From Streptomyces liliifuscus (GTDB taxonomy: Bacteria > Actinomycetota > Actinomycetes > Streptomycetales > Streptomycetaceae): DNA of 64,000 bases. The DNA lies in contig NZ_CP066831.1 in NCBI RefSeq assembly GCF_016598615.1, positions 2,666,001 through 2,730,000 of the forward strand, read 5' to 3'. The notes under the pieces are model-generated. The model worked only from the letters and a program-made list of their open reading frames with translations. It was not told the DNA's origin and made no database searches. Below, piece after piece: positions 24,962-33,369 of this stretch (positions within the stretch are counted from its first letter, which is position 1; each line of letters begins with the position of its first letter). Position numbers and translations under genes: made by a program.

Positions 24962-26167
24962 ATGCACCGCACCGCGCGCCTTCGCGGAACGGCCGGACAC
25001 GTGTGGAGAACACTTCTCGCGTCCGCCGCCGCACTTCTGATCCTGACCTCCGGCGCGGCGGCCACACCGGCCACCGCCGCCGCCCAGGCACCCGCCGCCG
25101 CCCAGATCCCCGACGGCGTCACCGCCGGGGTCGCCGTCTTCGACCGGCAGACGGGAACCTTCACCGAACAGGTCAACGCCTCCGCGCAGTTCAGGTCCGC
25201 CTCCGTCGTCAAGCTGCTGCTGACCCTGGACTTCCTGTGGAACCGCGGGCCGTCCTACTCGATCCCGGCCGCCGACCGGGCCCGTCTGGAGCCCATGCTG
25301 CGCAGCAGCGACGACAACGCCGCCAATTACTACTGGTCCAACTACGGCGGTTCGGCGATCATCACCCGGATGGTCCGCGAGCTCGGCCTGACCGACACCG
25401 CCCCGCCGCCCGCCGGCTACGAGGGCTACTGGGGCTACACCGCCCTGTCGGCCCGCGACACCGTGAAGATCTACCGCTACCTCCTGGACACGGCACCGGC
25501 CCCGGTGCGCGACTTCGTCATGGGCAACCTGCGCCAGTCCACGCGCTGCGCCTCGGACGACTTCGACCAGCACTTCGGCATCGCCGGGGCGTTCGACCGC
25601 CCCTGGGCCGTGAAGCAGGGCTGGGCGGGCTCCTCGTACCCGGAGGGCACGTGCGGCACGCCGGACTCGGCCGCCGCCACGCGTGCGACCACCGGCGCGC
25701 GGACCGCCGCCGCTCCGGAGAACCGCGCCGCCGATGCCGTGAACCTCACCCGCCCGGCGCTGCACACCACCGGCACCGTGGGCGCGGGCGACCGTACGAT
25801 CGTGGCGGTCCTGACGCTCCATCCGGACGGCACCTCGTACGGCAAGGCCTACACCGACATCGGCCGGCTGACCCGCTCCCTGAACGTGCCCGGCGGGGTA
25901 CGGCCGACGGGCAAGTGGTACGGCACCTGGAGCGAGCACGTGAACGTCCGCCGGGACCCGTCCACGGCCAACCCGCCCATGACCCAACTGCCCGCAGGGG
26001 TCGAGGTGTTGGTGGGCTGCCAGAAGAAGGGCCAGACCGTCAGCGTGCCGCCCTACAACAACGAGTGGTGGGCGTATCTGCCCCAGTACGGCGGCTACAT
26101 CTCCAACATCTACATCAGCTCGCCCGACAACCGGCTGCCGGACGTGCCGGACTGCGCCGGGTCGTGA
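24962..26167 (+). CDS. Secreted class-A beta-lactamase-fold serine hydrolase with C-terminal SH3-like domain
   Basis: A 401-residue exported protein. After a signal peptide (cleavage near 40) the penicillin-binding fold shows S81-V-V-K84, the SxxK nucleophile motif (FRSASVVKLLL), then SSDDNAAN in the place of the SDN motif and VKQGWAG in the place of KTG. A bacterial SH3-like region follows at about 315-395 (WYGTWSEHVNVRRDPST, EWWAYLPQYGGYISNIYI), which usually binds cell-wall peptides. This suggests a cell-wall carboxypeptidase or esterase rather than a true antibiotic beta-lactamase. ATG 24962 has GGGGGAGA about eight bases upstream. The gene stops at a strong bidirectional terminator. Confidence 0.88.
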   Translation: MHRTARLRGTAGHVWRTLLASAAALLILTSGAAATPATAAAQAPAAAQIPDGVTAGVAVFDRQTGTFTEQVNASAQFRSASVVKLLLTLDFLWNRGPSYSIPAADRARLEPMLRSSDDNAANYYWSNYGGSAIITRMVRELGLTDTAPPPAGYEGYWGYTALSARDTVKIYRYLLDTAPAPVRDFVMGNLRQSTRCASDDFDQHFGIAGAFDRPWAVKQGWAGSSYPEGTCGTPDSAAATRATTGARTAAAPENRAADAVNLTRPALHTTGTVGAGDRTIVAVLTLHPDGTSYGKAYTDIGRLTRSLNVPGGVRPTGKWYGTWSEHVNVRRDPSTANPPMTQLPAGVEVLVGCQKKGQTVSVPPYNNEWWAYLPQYGGYISNIYISSPDNRLPDVPDCAGS

Positions 26168-26184
26168 CCGAGGCGTGAGCCGTC

Positions 26185-26220
26185 GAGCCGGGTCCCCTTC
26201 GCCTGCCGGGGGCCCGGCTC
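26185..26220. terminator. Bidirectional terminator between serine hydrolase and kinase genes
   Basis: GAGCCGGGTCCCC (26185-26197) pairs with GGGGGCCCGGCTC (26208-26220), 12 of 13 positions, with a ten-base loop. It lies between convergent genes ending at 26167 and 26243. Confidence 0.85.
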
Positions 26221-26242
26221 ACCGTTCGTGGTCGGCGAGAAG

Positions 26243-27844
26243 TCACCGTTCGTAGTCGGCGAGATAGCGCATCACCTTGTCCACGTGCGGCCTCACGCGC
26301 TCCGGGACACCGCGCTCCTCGATGATCGTGCGGTCACTCGTGCGGTAGCCGGCCACGACCAGCTTGACGAGGTCCTTCTCCGGCAGCCCGGCCTCCTTGA
26401 AACGCTGGTCGAGCCAGCACACGTACAGGCTCATCGTCGAGATCGCGTCGGGCGGCGACATGTGGTCCTTGTCGCCGTCGCCGTCGCCGTCCACGGCCCA
26501 GGCCCGGAACACCGAGGGCGTCCACATCGCGATGCCGAACTCCTCGGAGGCCGGGCGGGCCGCCTTGGCGTCGAACCCGCTCTCCGCCTTGAGCATGGCC
26601 GCGAGCACGATGGGGGTGATCTCCTTGTCGGTGCAGCGGTGCGCGGCCTTCACGATGACCGGGCGCAGTGCCGCCGGCACGTCGGAGTCCGGCGGGATCT
26701 CTCCCGCGGCCACCGCAACCGGGCTGCCCGTCACGGTGGGCTTGGCGGACGTGCCGGAGCCACCGGCGTCGTCCTCCCCGTCGTCACCCCGCAGCAGGAG
26801 CACACCGGTCACGGCGACGGCCCCCGCCAGGACGCCCGCGACGACCGGCACCAGCCGCCGGCGACGGCGGGGCGCGCCGGAGAGCTCGTCGACGCGGGCC
26901 TTGAGGACGTCGGCGGTGTACTGGAGGCGCGTGGCGTGGTCCGGCGAGAGACAGTCGGCGATCAGTCGACGCCTGCTCTCCTCGATGTCGGCGTCCAGAC
27001 GCAGCGGTGCGGTCCCGCGCGCGTAGGACTGGGCGGCGAGGGAGCGCGCCCTGGCGGTGGCCCCGGGGAAGGGGTGCAGCCCGCCCGTGAGCACCTGGTG
27101 GGCGAGGACGCCGAAGGCCCAGATGTCGGCGGTCGTCCGGACGACCGTGCCCCGCGCGTCGGTGCGCTGCGACCACCACTCGGGCGGCAGATGGTCGAGG
27201 GTGCCGAGCGGCGGCATGTGGGCGTGGGTGCCCTCCAGTTCCGCGGCGACCCCGAAGTCGGCGAGCCACACGTCGCCGTCCGCGCTCAACAGGATGTTGG
27301 CCGGTTTCAGATCGCCGTGCACCCATCCGGCACCGTGCATGTGCGCGAGACCGGCGGCCACCGAACGCAGTACGCGATCCGCGTCGGGCACCGGCCGGCC
27401 CGCCGGGGAGGCGTCCAGCACGTCCTGCAGGCTGCGCTCGGCACGGTCCATGACCAGGGCGATCGAACCGTCCAGACCGGGATGCTCGGGCGCCTCGACG
27501 GTGCACACCGCATGGGTCCGTACGAGGTTGGGGTGGTTCGCCTCCCGGCTGAACCGCACTTCGCGCTGGACGAGTTCACCGAGGGCGGCCCGCTGCCCCG
27601 GAGCCAGGGCGTCGGTGCGCAGCACCTTCACCGCGACCGGGGTGCCGTCGGCGACGGAACGCGCCTCGTGGACGGTGCCCCAGGCGCCGGATCCGATGGG
27701 TGCGCCGAGCTCCCAGCCGTCGATGCGGAAACCGGCGGGGAGGTGCGGGGAGGGGTCTGTGGGAGGGGTGCGGGGGGTCAATGCGGGGCCTTCTTCGTGG
27801 GGCGGAGGCGGGTGGGAGCCTTCCGCACTGGACGACGGTGTCAC
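26243..27844 (-). CDS. Transmembrane Ser/Thr protein kinase fused to extracellular lytic-transglycosylase-like domain
   Basis: A 533-residue protein. The kinase domain occupies about 43-310: glycine loop IGSGAWGTV, lysine VAVKVL (Lys73), catalytic loop HGDLKPAN (Asp178, with HGD instead of HRD) and ADFG (Asp196). A basic stop (RRRRR) and one transmembrane helix (331-352) follow. Outside is a lysozyme-like SLT domain, about 395-520: MLKAESGFDAKAARPA with the presumed catalytic Glu421, FGIAMWTP, VDGDGDGD and LYVCWLDQRF. This pattern is typical of actinobacterial transglycosylases. The kinase may therefore read peptidoglycan. The GTG at 27844 overlaps the FHA gene's stop (GTGA), so the two are translated together. 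Confidence 0.93.
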   Translation of the reverse strand: MTPSSSAEGSHPPPPHEEGPALTPRTPPTDPSPHLPAGFRIDGWELGAPIGSGAWGTVHEARSVADGTPVAVKVLRTDALAPGQRAALGELVQREVRFSREANHPNLVRTHAVCTVEAPEHPGLDGSIALVMDRAERSLQDVLDASPAGRPVPDADRVLRSVAAGLAHMHGAGWVHGDLKPANILLSADGDVWLADFGVAAELEGTHAHMPPLGTLDHLPPEWWSQRTDARGTVVRTTADIWAFGVLAHQVLTGGLHPFPGATARARSLAAQSYARGTAPLRLDADIEESRRRLIADCLSPDHATRLQYTADVLKARVDELSGAPRRRRRLVPVVAGVLAGAVAVTGVLLLRGDDGEDDAGGSGTSAKPTVTGSPVAVAAGEIPPDSDVPAALRPVIVKAAHRCTDKEITPIVLAAMLKAESGFDAKAARPASEEFGIAMWTPSVFRAWAVDGDGDGDKDHMSPPDAISTMSLYVCWLDQRFKEAGLPEKDLVKLVVAGYRTSDRTIIEERGVPERVRPHVDKVMRYLADYER

Positions 27845-28653
27845 GCGGGAGCTTCCTGTACGGACCGGCGGCTCGCCGTCCGGCGCGGAAGCAGGGCGAG
27901 GTGCTCCTCGCGTACGAGGCCGAACCGGAGCGCCGACGCCACCAGTCGGGCCCGCTTGGCACCGGTACGGCCGCCCTGCTCCCCTTCCATGTCCCCCTGG
28001 TCCAGGCGCAGTTTCGCGAAGGACAGGTAGTCGATGTGGTAATTCACCGCGGAGCGGGACAGATCACGGCAGGAGTCCAGCGGACGCAGCCGTTCCGCGA
28101 TCTCCCCCGCGCCGGGGAGCGTCGTGTCCGAGGGCTCGCGCAGCCGCGGCTCGCACAGCGCGACCAGGACGAGGAAGTACTTCGACGTCTGGTCGAGGGC
28201 GAAGGGGTTGACGGTCTGGTCGCCGGCACCCGGCACGGACCGCTCGTCGAGATAGGCGTGCTGCGGAGCGAACACCTTGAAGTCGACGGTCCCGTTCAGG
28301 GCGGGCAGCACGACACGGGAGAACTCGAAGGGGACCGGCGCGCCGAGACGGCCGGGGGCCACCGTGATGTACTCGCCGGCGCCCTCCAGGTTCTCCACCA
28401 CATAACCGGCGGTCCGGCTGAAGTTGGACAGCCGCCAGTAGTCCTCGGCGGCCTCCAGCCGTCCGGCGCGCCGCGAGACGCCCGGGTCGGCGAGCACGAC
28501 CGCCAGGTCCGCGGCCCCCGACCCGCCGCGCCCGAAGTCGGCCATGTCGCCGGGCCCCAGGTGCAGCAGCCCTGGTCCGGGCCCGCCTTCGCGTCGGTCG
28601 TACTCGTCGTCCGCCCACGACGGACCCGGTAATTGAACAATGATCGTTTCCAC
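27841..28653 (-). CDS. FHA-domain protein coupled to the kinase
   Basis: A 270-residue cytoplasmic protein. About residues 30-115 read as a forkhead-associated domain, with DPGVSRRAGRLEAA and YWRLSNFSRTAGYVVENLEG placing the conserved Ser, Arg and Asn of the phosphothreonine pocket. The C-terminal half is helical (CRDLSRSAVNYHIDYLSFAK) and may be a winged helix or effector part. FHA domains bind phosphorylated kinase targets, so it is likely the direct partner of the downstream kinase. GTG 28653 is chosen for the GGGGGAGAG site nine bases before it. The gene stop and kinase start overlap by four bases. Confidence 0.85.
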   Translation of the reverse strand: METIIVQLPGPSWADDEYDRREGGPGPGLLHLGPGDMADFGRGGSGAADLAVVLADPGVSRRAGRLEAAEDYWRLSNFSRTAGYVVENLEGAGEYITVAPGRLGAPVPFEFSRVVLPALNGTVDFKVFAPQHAYLDERSVPGAGDQTVNPFALDQTSKYFLVLVALCEPRLREPSDTTLPGAGEIAERLRPLDSCRDLSRSAVNYHIDYLSFAKLRLDQGDMEGEQGGRTGAKRARLVASALRFGLVREEHLALLPRRTASRRSVQEAPA

Positions 28654-28802
28654 GACGGCTCTCCCCCGATGAGGTCGCCAGGATTGTAGTGCGCAGATCA
28701 ACCACGGGCACCGGCGGCGGCCGGTTCTCGCCTCGCCGCCGTACGGGACCGCCTGCTCCCGATGCCCTAATGCCCCTTGGTACCCGGTGTCGCCCGCGCG
28801 AA

Positions 28803-28843
28803 GGAGCCGCCCTCTCACACCCCCGTGGCGGGAGGGCGGCTCC
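28803..28843. terminator. Terminator after the secreted PknH-like gene
   Basis: GGAGCCGCCCTC (28803-28814) pairs perfectly with GAGGGCGGCTCC (28832-28843) across a 17-base loop. On the minus strand it lies 20 bases after the stop at 28863, separating that gene from the FHA-kinase operon. Confidence 0.88.
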
Positions 28844-28862
28844 AGCACTTTCCCCGCAGCGG

Positions 28863-29549
28863 TCAGTAGAGCTTGTTGACCGCTGCGGTGGTCGTCTTCT
28901 TGAACGCCTTCACCGGCGCGTCGGAGAAGTCGCCCATCTGCCCCCAGTGCACGAGGGTGACGGCCCGGCCGTCCCGGCCGACCGAGTAGAGGTTGATGTC
29001 GGTGGCGCCCCAGGACGTCTCGGTGTGCAGGCCGTAGGCGTGGGCGCCCTCCTCGACCGACAGCTTGCCGTAGTCCTTCAGCGCGGCCTCGGTCTCCGGG
29101 TCGGACTGCTCGATCCGTGTGACGCACGCCCGGATGTCCTTGTTCAGCCGCGTGGCCAGAGCCTTGGCCTTGGCGTCGCTGCCGACGACGAAGGTGAGCT
29201 GCTGGGCGTTGGTCTCAAGGTCGGTCCGGAAGTCGCGGTACCGGGAGTCGTAGCCCGGCAGGGTCTCCTCGAAGCAGAACCGGAGCTCGTCCGGCACGCC
29301 GTCCGTGACCTTGCCCGCCCGCCAGGAGGACGTGGGGTGCGGGGGCAGCTGCGAGGCCGACAGGAACTTCGGCCACGCGGCCGCCTTCACCTTCGCCAAA
29401 GCGTTCGTGGCGGCGTGCTTCGAGACGCTCGCGTCCTTCCCTGCGGAGTCCTTCCCCGTGGCGTCGGCCGGGCCGGCGAGCACCGCACCGAAAGCGACGC
29501 TCGCGGCGACGAAGGTGGTGAGCGAGGCCGCTCGGGTGCGCTTGGACAT
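28863..29549 (-). CDS. Secreted PknH-sensor-like protein
   Basis: A 228-residue exported protein with a signal peptide ending near residue 31 (LAGPADA). The mature part reads like the extracellular sensor domain of PknH-type kinases. It has helical and strand segments with two cysteines (ELRFCFEETLPG and DIRACVTRIEQ) expected to pair, DPETEAALKDYGKLS, and a C-terminal strand VTLVHWGQMGDFSDAPVKAF. GGGGGA stands before ATG 29549. Its position beside a transmembrane kinase suggests a ligand-binding partner, but it has its own terminator and thus its own transcript. The family call is moderate. Confidence 0.8.
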   Translation of the reverse strand: MSKRTRAASLTTFVAASVAFGAVLAGPADATGKDSAGKDASVSKHAATNALAKVKAAAWPKFLSASQLPPHPTSSWRAGKVTDGVPDELRFCFEETLPGYDSRYRDFRTDLETNAQQLTFVVGSDAKAKALATRLNKDIRACVTRIEQSDPETEAALKDYGKLSVEEGAHAYGLHTETSWGATDINLYSVGRDGRAVTLVHWGQMGDFSDAPVKAFKKTTTAAVNKLY

Positions 29550-29868
29550 GGGTCCCCCTGTGTACGAGTGCATGGCTGATCCACGCGGGTCGGTGAAGTG
29601 AGGTGCACATGGGAAGGATCCGTGTGCACGGGTGTCGACGCCGGTCCCGGTCGTGGGCTGCCACCGGGTGGTCGGTCCGGCGGCGGTCGGTGCGACACCA
29701 AGAGCATCAGCCGTCACTCGGGGCCTGCGCAACAGTCAACGCCGGATCCGCGACGGTGGAACCATCCCAGGCCATCTGACGTGCAGGTACATGGAGTGCC
29801 TGGGATGCCTTCCCGGGACTGGAACCGCCCCTTGACCACGGGGCCACGACGAGAAGCACGGGGGCACG
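29550..29868. promoter_or_regulatory. Divergent promoter region with long inverted repeat
   Basis: This 319-bp gap lies between divergent genes. CATCCCAGGC (29763-29772) and GCCTGGGATG (29798-29807) are perfect inverted repeats; the inner CCAT/ATGG pair extends the stem. It ends 61 bases before the HTH-membrane gene start and could be an operator or an mRNA structure. GTGCAC occurs twice as a second short inverted repeat near 29610. Confidence 0.6.
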
Positions 29869-31476
29869 GTGTCGACTCGGGACGACGACGTCGAGGAGTT
29901 CGCGGCACTGCTGAGGCGTCTGAAGGCGCGCGCGGACCGCAGTTACGGCGCCCTCGCGCGCCGGGTGAACATGAACACCTCGACGCTGCACCGCTACTGC
30001 GCCGGTGACGCGGTGCCGCTCGACTTCGCCCCCGTGGAGCGGTTCGCCGCACTGTGCGGGGCGACACCGGCCGAGCGGCTCGAACTCCACCGCCTCTGGA
30101 TCCTGGCGGTGGCGGCACGACAGCGACCGCGGACGTCGGGGGCGCAGGAGAGTCCGGATCGGGATCCGGCGCTGGCCTCGGCTCCGGCTCCGGTCGCCGG
30201 CGCAGCCGACACCGGGCCCGGCGGAGGTCGTGCCGAGTCCGAGGGCGGCACCGCCCCTCAGGAGATCGACGCCACCGAGAAGGCCGACGGCCCCGAGGGA
30301 AGCGACAGGGCGGAGGGAAGCGACGGACCAGAGGGAGTCGGCGGCCCCGACAGAAGCCACGGCCCCGAAGAGACCGACGAGTCGGAGCCTTCGGACGCGG
30401 GCGCGGAGGCGGAGGCGGACACGGGTGCGGACGCGGGCTCGGACACTGACGTGGGCTCGGAGGCCGACTCCGTATCGAGCGTGCCGACCGTTTCCAGTTC
30501 CTCCGGCGGGTCAGGTCCGCGCCCCCGCCGGGCCTGGTACCGGCGGCGGGTCGCGGTCACCGCCGCGGTGGTGACGGTGCTGCTGGTCACGCTGGGCAGT
30601 CTGTCCGCCCTGTCCGACGACCGCCGGTCCGACGACGCCTCCCAGGTGGTCGGCCCGAGCGAGGGCCCGACCTCGACGGGGCCCACGGGCAACCCACGTG
30701 ACGGCCGGTCCACGAGCCCGTCGCCCAAGTCCTCCGGACCGGCGTCGTCCTCGCCGAAGCCCGACGCCGGGGGAAAGGCGTCCACACCCCCCGGCAAGGA
30801 CGGCGAGCCGTCGGCGAACGCCGGCCGGCCGAACGGTTCCGGTGCCACCGGGCTCCCGCTGACCTGGACCGCGAACTCGCACGGCTGGACGTTCGACTGC
30901 GGCCACGAGTACGTCGTCGACAGGAAGCCTGAAGAGGTACCACCGCCTCCGATCACACAGGACGCCGCGAGGTGGGCGGCCAGCCAGAACGCGGTGCACG
31001 GGCGCGAGACGATCGTGAAGATCTCGGTCCAGGGAAAATCGTCCACCGCCGTCGTCCTGGAGGCCCTCCGGGTACGGGTCGTCGGACGCTCGACCCAACT
31101 GCGGGGTGCCGGCTACTCCATGGACGAGGGCTGCGGAGGCGCGATCACCCCGCGCTCCTTCGCCGTCGACCTGGACAAGGACCGGCCCATCGCACGTGCG
31201 GTCGCGGGCGGTGACGTCGACGGGCCGATCCCCGCGATGCGTATGCCCTACCGGGTGTCCGCGGAGGACCCGGAGGTGCTGCTCGTCAACGCACGGACGA
31301 ACTCCTGCGACTGCCGCTGGTACCTGGAGCTCGACTGGTCGTCCCAGGGACGCACCGGCACGATCCGTGTCGACGACCACGGCAAGCCGTTCCGTACCAG
31401 CGGCGTCGAGGGTCTCCCGCGCTACTGGTACGGCTCGGTCGGTTCGGAACGCCAGTGGGTCCCCCGCACCGACTGA
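29869..31476 (+). CDS. HTH-domain membrane protein with extracellular C-terminus
   Basis: A 535-residue protein with three parts. Residues 1-85 are an XRE-like helix-turn-helix (FAALLRRLKARADRSYGALA then RRVNMNTSTLHRYCAGDAVP). Residues 90-220 are a very acidic Gly/Glu/Asp/Ser-rich linker. A single membrane helix lies at 227-248, and a Ser/Pro linker and a beta-rich extracellular domain with cysteines (DEGCGG, SCDCRWYLEL) follow at about 345-535. This HTH-inside, sensor-outside plan is found in actinomycetes; ligand and targets are unknown. It starts at GTG 29869 and lies next to the kinase cluster but on the opposite strand. Confidence 0.85.
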   Translation: MSTRDDDVEEFAALLRRLKARADRSYGALARRVNMNTSTLHRYCAGDAVPLDFAPVERFAALCGATPAERLELHRLWILAVAARQRPRTSGAQESPDRDPALASAPAPVAGAADTGPGGGRAESEGGTAPQEIDATEKADGPEGSDRAEGSDGPEGVGGPDRSHGPEETDESEPSDAGAEAEADTGADAGSDTDVGSEADSVSSVPTVSSSSGGSGPRPRRAWYRRRVAVTAAVVTVLLVTLGSLSALSDDRRSDDASQVVGPSEGPTSTGPTGNPRDGRSTSPSPKSSGPASSSPKPDAGGKASTPPGKDGEPSANAGRPNGSGATGLPLTWTANSHGWTFDCGHEYVVDRKPEEVPPPPITQDAARWAASQNAVHGRETIVKISVQGKSSTAVVLEALRVRVVGRSTQLRGAGYSMDEGCGGAITPRSFAVDLDKDRPIARAVAGGDVDGPIPAMRMPYRVSAEDPEVLLVNARTNSCDCRWYLELDWSSQGRTGTIRVDDHGKPFRTSGVEGLPRYWYGSVGSERQWVPRTD

Positions 31477-31526
31477 GCCACGGCGTCCCGAGGCGGCTTC
31501 CTGAGGAGGCTTCCTGAGGCGGCTGC

Positions 31527-33269
31527 CTACGGTCGCGGCACGTTGCGCAGGTTGGAGCGGGCCATCTGCAGCATCCGGCCGACTCCCCCGTCCAGCACGA
31601 TCTTCGACGCCGACAACGCGAACCCCGTCACCATCTCCGCGCTGATCTTCGGCGGGATCGACAGGGCGTTCGGGTCGGTGACGATGTCGACGAGCGCCGG
31701 GCCCTTGTGCCTGAAGGCGTCCTTCAGCGCGCCCGCGAGCTGCTTGGGCTTCTCGACGCGCACTCCGTAGGCACCGCAGGCACGGGCGACCGCGGCGAAG
31801 TCGGGGTTCTTGTTGGCGGTCCCGTACGAGGGAAGTCCGGCGACCAGCATCTCCAACTCGACCATGCCCAGGGAGGAGTTGTTGAAGAGGACGACCTTCA
31901 CCGGCAGGTCGTACTGGACGAGGGTGAGGAAGTCGCCCATCAGCATGGAGAATCCGCCGTCGCCCGACATCGAGACGACCTGGCGCTCCCGGTCGGTGAA
32001 CTGGGCGCCGATGGCCTGCGGCAGCGCGTTCGCCATCGAGCCGTGCGAGAAGGAACCGATGATGCGGCGGCGGCCGTTGGGTGTGATGTAGCGGGCCGCC
32101 CATACGTTGCACATGCCGGTGTCGACCGTGAACACGGCGTCCTCGTCGGCGAGTTCGTCGAGGACGGAGGCGACGTACTCGGGGTGGACCGGGACGTGCT
32201 TCTCGACCTTGCGCGTATAGGCCTTCACGACGCCTTCGAGAGCGTCGGCGTGCTTCTTCAGCATCTTGTCGAGGAAGCGGCGGTTGCTCTTGGGGCTCAC
32301 CTTCGGGGTGAGACAGCGCAGGGTCTCCTTCACGTCGCCCCACACCGCGAGGTCCAACTTGGAGCGCCGGCCCAGGCGTTCGGGCCGTACGTCGACCTGG
32401 GCGATCTTGACGTCGTCGGGCAGGAAGGCGTTGTACGGGAAGTCCGTCCCGAGCAGGATCAGCAGGTCGCACTCGTGGGTGGCCTCGTAGGCGGCGCCGT
32501 ACCCGAGGAGTCCGCTCATGCCGACGTCGTACGGGTTGTCGTACTGGATCCATTCCTTGCCGCGCAGGGCGTGCCCCACCGGGGACTTGATCTTCTCGGC
32601 GAACTGCATGACCTCGGCGTGCGCGCCGGCGGTGCCGCTGCCGCAGAAGAGCGTGACCTTGTCGGCCTCGTCGATCATCGCGGCGAGCTTGTCGATCTCG
32701 GTGTCGCCCGGGCGGACGCTGGGGCGGGACGTGACGAGGGCGGTCTCGACGGGCTTGTCGGGGGCGGGCTGGTCGGCGATGTCGCCCGGCAGCGTCACGA
32801 CGCTCACGCCGCTCTGTCCGACGGCGTGCTGGATGGCGGTCTGCAGCAGCCGGGGCATCTGCTTCGGGTTGGAGATCATCTCGCTGTAGTGGCTGCACTC
32901 GCGGAACAGCTGGTCGGGATGTGTCTCCTGGAAGTACCCGAGGCCGATCTCGCTGGAGGGGATGTGCGAGGCGAGGGCGAGGACCGGGGCCATGGAGCGG
33001 TGGGCGTCGTAGAGGCCGTTGATGAGGTGCAGGTTGCCCGGGCCGCAGGAGCCGGCGCAGGCGGCGAGGCGGCCCGCGATCTGGGCCTCCGCGCCCGCCG
33101 CGAAGGCGGCCGTCTCCTCGTGGCGGACGTGGATCCAGTCGATGGCCGAGTTGCGCCGGATGGCGTCGACCACCGGGTTGAGGCTGTCGCCCACGACTCC
33201 GTACAGGCGCTTGACGCCCGCGCGGACGAGGATGTCGACGAACTGCTCGGCGACGTTCTGCTTGGCCAT
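31527..33269 (-). CDS. poxB: Pyruvate dehydrogenase (quinone)/pyruvate oxidase
   Basis: A 580-residue thiamine-diphosphate enzyme. The N-terminal Pyr domain has GVVGDSLNPVVDAIRR and HVRHEETAAFAAGAE, with Glu51 or 52 as the cofactor-activating glutamate. The central domain resembles an FAD-binding DHS fold. The C-terminal PP domain has SMSGDGGFSMLMGDFLTLVQ and VVLFNNSSLGMVELE, where GDG...NN binds Mg-ThDP. PoxB oxidatively decarboxylates pyruvate to acetate and CO2, reducing membrane quinone. It is a single-gene unit on the minus strand. Confidence 0.92.
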   Translation of the reverse strand: MAKQNVAEQFVDILVRAGVKRLYGVVGDSLNPVVDAIRRNSAIDWIHVRHEETAAFAAGAEAQIAGRLAACAGSCGPGNLHLINGLYDAHRSMAPVLALASHIPSSEIGLGYFQETHPDQLFRECSHYSEMISNPKQMPRLLQTAIQHAVGQSGVSVVTLPGDIADQPAPDKPVETALVTSRPSVRPGDTEIDKLAAMIDEADKVTLFCGSGTAGAHAEVMQFAEKIKSPVGHALRGKEWIQYDNPYDVGMSGLLGYGAAYEATHECDLLILLGTDFPYNAFLPDDVKIAQVDVRPERLGRRSKLDLAVWGDVKETLRCLTPKVSPKSNRRFLDKMLKKHADALEGVVKAYTRKVEKHVPVHPEYVASVLDELADEDAVFTVDTGMCNVWAARYITPNGRRRIIGSFSHGSMANALPQAIGAQFTDRERQVVSMSGDGGFSMLMGDFLTLVQYDLPVKVVLFNNSSLGMVELEMLVAGLPSYGTANKNPDFAAVARACGAYGVRVEKPKQLAGALKDAFRHKGPALVDIVTDPNALSIPPKISAEMVTGFALSASKIVLDGGVGRMLQMARSNLRNVPRP

Positions 33270-33369
33270 GAGTCACACGCCCCTCAGCTGTCCTCAGCCG
33301 GCTGTTCTTCAGCTGTCTTTCGCTGTCACAGGTGCCCTTTCATGTCCCATGAATTCACAGCGGGCGCGG

